Of a stretch of DNA of 50,455 bases, positions 45,099 through 50,455 are shown piece by piece. Below the pieces are notes generated by a model, which searched no databases, was not told where the DNA came from, and saw only the letters and a program-made list of their open reading frames with translations. Positions within the stretch are counted from its first letter, which is position 1. Each line of letters opens with the position of its first letter. This DNA comes from Phycisphaeraceae bacterium (GTDB taxonomy: Bacteria > Planctomycetota > Phycisphaerae > Phycisphaerales > Phycisphaeraceae). The DNA lies in contig JANQSF010000085.1 in the NCBI GenBank assembly GCA_028284155.1, positions 1 through 50,455 of the forward strand, read 5' to 3'. A program made the position numbers and the translations under genes.

Positions 45099-48000
45099 AT
45101 GAACATCAATCCGATCTCCTACCGCTTTCGAGGGTCGATTCTGCTGGGGCTAGCCGCCCTGTGCCTGCTGCTGCCCGTGCCGTCCGTGCGGGCGGATTAC
45201 GGCGAGGTCGTCCGATCCGATCAGCCGGTCGCACACTGGCGATTCGAGAAGACCGACCGCGCGGTGCCCAACGCTGTCGGCTCACCAGAGTTGAAAGCCG
45301 CTCCGCTCCAGATGGGTAACGCCCGGCAGGGGGCACGCCCCAAACGCTACCCGGCATTCGCGGACAGCAATTCGGCAGGCCACTTCCGCGGCGGCGGCGC
45401 GCGGCTGGTCATTCCGGGCAAGGCCGAGTCGCTCAAGTTCCGCAAGGGCGACACGATTACGCTTGAGGCGTGGGTCAATCCGCAGTCGATCACCGAAGGG
45501 CAGCAGGTCTACATCATCGGCAAGGGTCGAACCGGCAACGAGGGCTTCGCGGCGGACAATCAGAACTGGGGACTCCGTTTGCGCGGTCAGAACGGCCTGT
45601 GCGTGGCCAGCTTCCTTTTCCGATCCGAAGACAACCGCCGCGGAGTACGGGAGGACTGGCACCGCTGGAACTCGAAAGCCGGCTTCTTTCCCAACACGGG
45701 CTGGCACCATGTTGTGGTAACGTACACATTCGGCCAACCCGAAAGCATCCGCGGCTACATCGACGGTCAGCCGACCACCGGTACGTGGGATTACGGCGGC
45801 GCGACGAAAGAGGCGCCGGTCGTGGACGACGACGAAGTATGGATCGGCTCGTCAATGGGCGGCAGCCCGAACGCCAGCTTTGTCGGCCTGATCGACGAGG
45901 TGGCGGTGTACCGCAAGGCGCTGTCGCCGCAACGCGTCGCCGCGCACTTCCTCGTGGATGCAAGCGTCGCTCCCACGACGCCGCCGACCGGCGCGAAGCT
46001 CTTGACGGCTAAGAAATTGCCCGCCGACGGGGTGGTCGTACAGATCTTCGAGAACATCGCAGACTCACGCTCCTGGTCTTTCCCCGTTCCGGCTCAACCG
46101 GTCGAGGAACACGTGCTCGGTATTTCGGCGTTCGCGTTCGTCGGCTTTCCGAAGAAATACGACGCCAAGGGACTGATCGTTGACCGCAGTTGGCCTCACA
46201 TGGTCCGCATCAGCGGCAAGGTCACACTGCCGGCCGGCGAGCAACGACTCTTGCTGCGGTCACACAATGCAGCCCGCTTGTTCATCGACAACAAGCTCGT
46301 CGCACAAACCCGATTCACCCCGCGCGGCGGAAGCGGTCACGGCAACGTGCCGGACCTACCCGCTGCTGAACACCCCGACCTGCGTCCGTTGCCCGTTGGG
46401 CACGCCGAGCAGTCGGCGGCCATCACGATCGCCGGCGGCGAGCACGTCGTTCGCCTTGAAGTGGTCGTCGGCGGCAAGGGCCTGCGGCCGGAGGTCGGTG
46501 AACTGCTCGTCGCGATCGCACCGAACGACAAGAAAGCCAACTACCAGATTCTGAGCCCGGTCAGCGGGTCGTCGTTTGCCCTGACCGACGAGAACTGGAC
46601 ACGGTTCGCTTGGGACCAACACCGCCGTCTGCGGCAAATCAATCGCGCCGCGCGTCAGGCGATCGCCGCGAAGGAGGCTGCCTACTGGCAAGAGCGTCAC
46701 ACGTGGGTCGCTGAACAGCTTAGAGGCAAGGCCGTGCCTCAACCGCCGGCCAACGACGGGCGATCGGCCATCGACCGGTTCATTATCAAGCGGCTCGCCG
46801 ATGCCCAGGTCAACGCCACGCCCATCATCGACGACCACGCCTTCGTCCGCCGCGCCTACCTCGACACCGTCGGCGTAATCCCGACCCCGGCGGAAGTCGC
46901 GTCGTTTGTTAAGGACAAGCGCGCCGACAAACGGGCACGCCTGATCGACCGCCTGCTGAACGACCCGCGCTGGGCGGACCACTGGGTCGCCTACTGGCAG
47001 GACGTGCTGGCTGAGAACCCGGGCATCCTCAAGCCCAAGCTCAACAACACCGGGCCGTTCCGCTACTACCTCTACGAGGCGTTTCTGGACAATCGACCGA
47101 TCGACCGCATCGCGACCGAGTTGATCCTCATGGAGGGGTCGAAGTACCAGGGCGGCCCTGCCGGCTTCGCCATGGCCAGTCAGAACGACGTGCCGATGGC
47201 GGCCAAGGCGCACGTTATCGGCACGGCCTTCCTGGGCGTCGAGATGAAGTGCGCCCGCTGCCACGACGCGCCGTTCCACCCGTTCAAACAAGAGCAGCTC
47301 TTCAGCATGGCCGCGATGCTGCGACGCGCGCCACAGGAAGTGCCCAAGTCGTCGAGCGTGCCGACCCAAGCGCAGGACCGAAGGCTGTCGGTCGAAGTCA
47401 CGCTCAAGCCGGGGCAAAAGGTCGCGCCGGATTGGCCGTTCGATGACCTCGCCCACGCGACCGTGCCAGGCATCCTCGCACGCAATCCGAAGGACGAACG
47501 CCAACGGCTCGCGGCCATCGTCACGTCGCCCCAGAACGACCGCTTCGCGCAGGTCGTTGTGAACCGGCTGTGGAAACGCTACACGGGCATCGGCCTAGTC
47601 GAACCGGTGGACGACTGGGACGGCGCGACGCCGTCGCACCCCGAACTGCTGCAGTGGCTGGCCCACGAGTTGGCCACCAACGGGTACGACCTGAAGCACG
47701 TCGCCCGTCTGATCCTGACGTCCGACCTGTATCAGCGGCAAACCAGTGGCGACGCGTCGGTCGTGCCCTCGCCCAAGAAACGCCTTTTCGCCGGCCCCGC
47801 GCGACGACGCATGTCGGCAGAGCAGTTGATCGACTCGATGTTTGTCGCGTCGGGCAAGCGGTTCCGATCCGAACCTCTAAACATGGACCTTGACGGGCGT
47901 CGGCCGATCGACACATTCCTGAACCTTGGCCAGCCACGGCGGGCGTGGGAATTCGCGTCGCTCTCAAACGAACGCGACCGACCGGCGCTGGCCATGCCCA

Positions 48001-48521
48001 TCGCGCAGAGCCTGACCGATGTGCTCAAGACGTTCGGCTGGCGTGAGACGCGACAGGACCCAATTACGGTTCGCGACCAGACGCCGACCGTCCTGCAACC
48101 GTTGGCCGTCGCCAACAGCGTTGTGGGGCATCGCGTCGTGACGCTCTCCGACGACCACGCGCTGACCGATGTTGTCACGGACGACCGTCGGCTGGACGAG
48201 CTGATCCGCACGGCGTTCCTGCGCTACCTTTCACGTCAGCCAAGCGACCGCGAGATGGCGATGTTCGCGTCGTTGCTGAGCGAGGGGTTCGACAAGCGCG
48301 TCGTGAAAGCGGCGAGCGGGTCGACTGCGAAGCGGAAAAACCACGCCGTCTCATGGTCGAATCATCTCAACGCCGAGGCGACGAAAATCATGCTCGAAAT
48401 GGAGCAGGCGGCTCGGCGCGGCGACCCGCCGACCGAACGGCTCAACGGTGATTGGCGTCAACGGTATGAAGACATGCTGTGGGCGTTGACGAACGGGCCG
48501 GAGTTTGTGTTTGTGCCGTGA
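45099..48521 (+). CDS. Exported LamG-like + PSCyt2 (DUF1549) + PSD1 (DUF1553) protein
   Basis: A large planctomycete-type exported protein of 1140 residues from ATG 45099. It starts with a signal peptide ([20 protein letters not shown], cut near residue 33). A LamG/concanavalin-like domain (about 38-285) contains [12 protein letters not shown] and [12 protein letters not shown] beta-rich PA14-like segment (about 310-480) follows. DUF1549 begins near 552 ([33 protein letters not shown]). A heme-like CARCH motif (718-722) lies at the junction, and DUF1553 occupies roughly 790-1140 ([29 protein letters not shown]). No separate PSCyt1 cytochrome domain is seen. The function is unknown; the pair with DUF1501 is often linked to polysaccharide use. 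Confidence 0.9.
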   Translation: MNINPISYRFRGSILLGLAALCLLLPVPSVRADYGEVVRSDQPVAHWRFEKTDRAVPNAVGSPELKAAPLQMGNARQGARPKRYPAFADSNSAGHFRGGGARLVIPGKAESLKFRKGDTITLEAWVNPQSITEGQQVYIIGKGRTGNEGFAADNQNWGLRLRGQNGLCVASFLFRSEDNRRGVREDWHRWNSKAGFFPNTGWHHVVVTYTFGQPESIRGYIDGQPTTGTWDYGGATKEAPVVDDDEVWIGSSMGGSPNASFVGLIDEVAVYRKALSPQRVAAHFLVDASVAPTTPPTGAKLLTAKKLPADGVVVQIFENIADSRSWSFPVPAQPVEEHVLGISAFAFVGFPKKYDAKGLIVDRSWPHMVRISGKVTLPAGEQRLLLRSHNAARLFIDNKLVAQTRFTPRGGSGHGNVPDLPAAEHPDLRPLPVGHAEQSAAITIAGGEHVVRLEVVVGGKGLRPEVGELLVAIAPNDKKANYQILSPVSGSSFALTDENWTRFAWDQHRRLRQINRAARQAIAAKEAAYWQERHTWVAEQLRGKAVPQPPANDGRSAIDRFIIKRLADAQVNATPIIDDHAFVRRAYLDTVGVIPTPAEVASFVKDKRADKRARLIDRLLNDPRWADHWVAYWQDVLAENPGILKPKLNNTGPFRYYLYEAFLDNRPIDRIATELILMEGSKYQGGPAGFAMASQNDVPMAAKAHVIGTAFLGVEMKCARCHDAPFHPFKQEQLFSMAAMLRRAPQEVPKSSSVPTQAQDRRLSVEVTLKPGQKVAPDWPFDDLAHATVPGILARNPKDERQRLAAIVTSPQNDRFAQVVVNRLWKRYTGIGLVEPVDDWDGATPSHPELLQWLAHELATNGYDLKHVARLILTSDLYQRQTSGDASVVPSPKKRLFAGPARRRMSAEQLIDSMFVASGKRFRSEPLNMDLDGRRPIDTFLNLGQPRRAWEFASLSNERDRPALAMPIAQSLTDVLKTFGWRETRQDPITVRDQTPTVLQPLAVANSVVGHRVVTLSDDHALTDVVTDDRRLDELIRTAFLRYLSRQPSDREMAMFASLLSEGFDKRVVKAASGSTAKRKNHAVSWSNHLNAEATKIMLEMEQAARRGDPPTERLNGDWRQRYEDMLWALTNGPEFVFVP

Positions 48522-48529
48522 CATTGGAC

Positions 48530-49861
48530 ATGGGGCGTTCCCAATTGGAAAGGCGGAATCTCTTGAAGACTGATCAGACGACACGTCGGCAGTTTTTGGC
48601 GACCACGGCCGCGGCCGGTGTGGCGGGCGCTTGTGCTGCACCGGCGAGCGCTAAGCCGCAAGCGGCTTTGGGGAAGGCCGAACACTGCATCATGCTGTGG
48701 CTTGGCGGCGGCGCTGCGCAGATCGATACGTTCGACCCGAAGCAGATGGGCGACGCCAAGGCCAAGAACAAGAAGCCCGGCTCGTACTACCCGTCGATCG
48801 ACACGGTCGTGAAGGGCGTGCAGGTCTGCGAGCACCTGCCGCGCACGGCGAAACTGCTCGACCGCGCCACGATCGTGCGGACGGTCAATCACAACGTGAT
48901 CGATGAGCACGCGGCGGCGGTCAACCGCATGCACACCGGGCGGCCAACCAGCGGGACGATCGTGTACCCGTCGATCGGTTCGATCGTGGCGCACGAGAAG
49001 GCCGACCGCGGCGCGAATGTGCCGCCCTACGTGATCATGGGCTATCCGAACCTCACGCGCGGGCCGGGGTTTCTCGGCTCGAAGTGGGGCTACATCTACC
49101 TGCTCGAAACCGAGGCCGGCCCGCCCGGACTCAAGCTGCCGCACGGCGTGTCGCGCGACCGGCAGGCGAGGCGTGAAGCGCTCGTCGCGAAACTGCGTGA
49201 ACAATACTTGGCCAAGAACCCGGACGACGCGGCGGTCAAGGCGTACAGCGCCGTATCGGCCGACGCGTACAAGTTGGCCGGGCCAAAGTTCATGAGCACG
49301 TTCAACCTGGGAGAAGAGCCCAAGTCACTGCGGCAGTCGTACGGCGACGAGTTCGGCCAACGCTGCCTGCTGGCCCGTCGGCTCGTGCAGCGCGGCGTGC
49401 GGTTTGTCGAGGTCGCGCACAACCTCAACTTCATCAACGGCACGGGCTGGGACACGCACAACCAGGGCCAACTCAATCAGCACGAGTTGATCATCGAGCT
49501 CGACAAGGCGTTCAGCACGCTACTGCTCGACCTGGAGAAGCACAAGCTGCTCGACAAGACGCTCGTCGTGATCTCGACGGAGTTCGGCCGACCGCCGGGC
49601 TTCGACGGCGGCGGTGGTCGCGGGCACCAGTCGACGGCATTTAGCGCGGTGTTGGCCGGCGGCGGCCTGAATCACGTAGGCGCGTACGGCGTGACCGACG
49701 ACATGGCACGCAAGATCGTCGAGAAGCCCGTATCCGTGCCCGACTTCTTCGCCACGCAGTTCGCGGCGCTGGGCATCGAGCCGCACAAAGAGCTGTACGC
49801 GGGCGACCGGCCCGTGCCGATTACGGACATGGGTGAGCCGATCAAGGCGTTGTTTGCGTGA
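48530..49861 (+). CDS. Tat-exported DUF1501 protein
   Basis: The DUF1501 family belongs to the alkaline-phosphatase/sulfatase-like fold and nearly always follows a PSCyt2/PSD1 gene in planctomycetes. The 443 residues start at ATG 48530; a TTG at 48563 behind a GGAAAGG site would give a tighter Tat signal. The twin-arginine motif is [17 protein letters not shown]. Family marks are [44 protein letters not shown], and [21 protein letters not shown]. It is nine bases from the upstream stop and co-transcribed. No sulfatase-type CxPxR motif is seen. Confidence 0.93.
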   Translation: MGRSQLERRNLLKTDQTTRRQFLATTAAAGVAGACAAPASAKPQAALGKAEHCIMLWLGGGAAQIDTFDPKQMGDAKAKNKKPGSYYPSIDTVVKGVQVCEHLPRTAKLLDRATIVRTVNHNVIDEHAAAVNRMHTGRPTSGTIVYPSIGSIVAHEKADRGANVPPYVIMGYPNLTRGPGFLGSKWGYIYLLETEAGPPGLKLPHGVSRDRQARREALVAKLREQYLAKNPDDAAVKAYSAVSADAYKLAGPKFMSTFNLGEEPKSLRQSYGDEFGQRCLLARRLVQRGVRFVEVAHNLNFINGTGWDTHNQGQLNQHELIIELDKAFSTLLLDLEKHKLLDKTLVVISTEFGRPPGFDGGGGRGHQSTAFSAVLAGGGLNHVGAYGVTDDMARKIVEKPVSVPDFFATQFAALGIEPHKELYAGDRPVPITDMGEPIKALFA

Positions 49862-49895
49862 TGTGTTGCGTCGACGCCCGTCGCAAGCGACGCGG

Positions 49896-50455
49896 CTAAA
49901 TGGGTGGGCGGGGTGTGACGGGGTCACCTGTCCGCGCCGAAGCGTAGATTGCTTCGATGACGGCGACCGACCTGCGTGCCTCAAGCCCATCAACCAGCGG
50001 TGCTCGTCCCTGCTCGATCGCGTCGAGGAAGTCGGCGATGTTGCGCGTGTGGTTGTCGTGGCCGATCGCCATCGGGTCGCTTGCCCCGCCGCCGGTCGAG
50101 CCGCCCTTGAACCGCTTGAGCATGTCGGCGTCCGCAGGCTGTTCGTCACGGAACGAAAACGTGACGAGTTGCTCTTCGTGCACCTCGGCCGTGCCGTCGC
50201 GCCCGGCCATGTGGATGCGTTGAAACGAACCGGGGAACATCGACGTGCAACCGAGGATGATGCCGAGCGCGCCGTTTTCGAATCGCAGCGCGGCGACGGC
50301 CGTGTCCTCGACCTCGATCAGGTCTTCCGCGTGGCCGCGTTTGGCGGTGAAGCCGACAATCTGCGCGGCCTCGCCCGCGCCGGCGAGGCGGGCGAGCCAG
50401 TGCGTCGCGTCGATCGCGTGGGTTGACTGGTTGATCAACGCCCCGCCGCCGTCCA
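49896..50455 (-). CDS. Gfo/Idh/MocA-family oxidoreductase, 5' end cut by window
   Basis: Only the C-terminal ~185 residues are present; the NAD-binding Rossmann domain lies beyond the window. The visible part begins at GGGALINQSTHAIDATHWLARL, the conserved substrate-domain motif with the catalytic His, and has the beta-sheet domain (VEDTAVAALRFENGALGII) and the C-terminal helix region ending SVAVIEAIYASARTG. The family oxidises or reduces sugars and inositols with NAD(P). It converges on the DUF1501 gene, 34 bases away. Confidence 0.9.
   Translation of the reverse strand, partial: DGGGALINQSTHAIDATHWLARLAGAGEAAQIVGFTAKRGHAEDLIEVEDTAVAALRFENGALGIILGCTSMFPGSFQRIHMAGRDGTAEVHEEQLVTFSFRDEQPADADMLKRFKGGSTGGGASDPMAIGHDNHTRNIADFLDAIEQGRAPLVDGLEARRSVAVIEAIYASARTGDPVTPRPPI

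Noticed and set aside
46356..47504. A 382-codon frame opposite the PSCyt2/PSD1 gene
   Set aside because: It lies wholly within conserved coding sequence on the other strand and has no domain or ribosome site.

Overview
The window is about 50 kb of GC-rich DNA, most likely from a member of the Planctomycetota. The best markers are the adjacent exported PSCyt2/PSD1 (DUF1549/DUF1553) protein with an N-terminal LamG-like domain and the Tat-exported DUF1501 protein, a pair typical of that phylum. A Phycisphaerae-type lineage would fit a motile planctomycete, but the sequence does not prove the class. I see no rRNA, tRNA, CRISPR array, integrase or transposase.

Layout. 1-6062 (+): a heavy-metal RND efflux operon (TolC/CusC-like outer-membrane protein cut by the window edge, lipoprotein adaptor, CusA/CzcA-like pump), with a pair of inverted REP-like palindromes before the pump gene. 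6090-7808 (-): hisC-hisB. 7875-9407 (+): exported HEAT-like protein ending in a strong terminator. 9568-10740 (+): DegT-type PLP aminotransferase. 10914-12650 (+): a stand-alone protein joining a nucleoside-deoxyribosyltransferase/TIR-like Rossmannoid domain to a coiled coil and TPR-like repeats, the best candidate here for an undescribed (perhaps immune) function. 12678-13766 (-): ychF. 13931-16600 (+): gyrA, followed by a bidirectional terminator.

16772-44803 (-) is one continuous 28 kb flagellar cluster. In transcription order it is flgN-like, cytosolic histidine kinase, sigma-54 activator, flgB, flgC, fliE, fliF, fliG, fliH, fliI, fliJ, motE/flbB-like, fliK, flgD, a 97-codon gene, flgE, flbD, motA, motB, fliL, fliN, fliO, fliP, fliQ, fliR, flhB, flhA, flhF, flhG, a small membrane protein and a FliA/WhiG-type sigma factor. 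It covers the rod, MS ring, export apparatus, hook, stator and regulators. fliM is missing from its usual place between fliL and fliN. Flagellin, filament cap, chemotaxis, csrA and fliW genes are not in the window.

The cluster appears to carry layered regulation: sigma-28-like promoters upstream of motA and of the first gene, a candidate sigma-54 promoter with tandem dyads upstream of flgB, and CsrA-like hairpins in the leaders of flhA, the sigma gene (with a 9-codon upstream ORF) and perhaps fliO. All of these are motif readings and have not been tested.

45099-49861 (+) holds the PSCyt2/PSD1 and DUF1501 pair, divergent from the flagellar cluster. 49896-50455 (-) is the C-terminal part of a Gfo/Idh/MocA oxidoreductase cut by the window edge.
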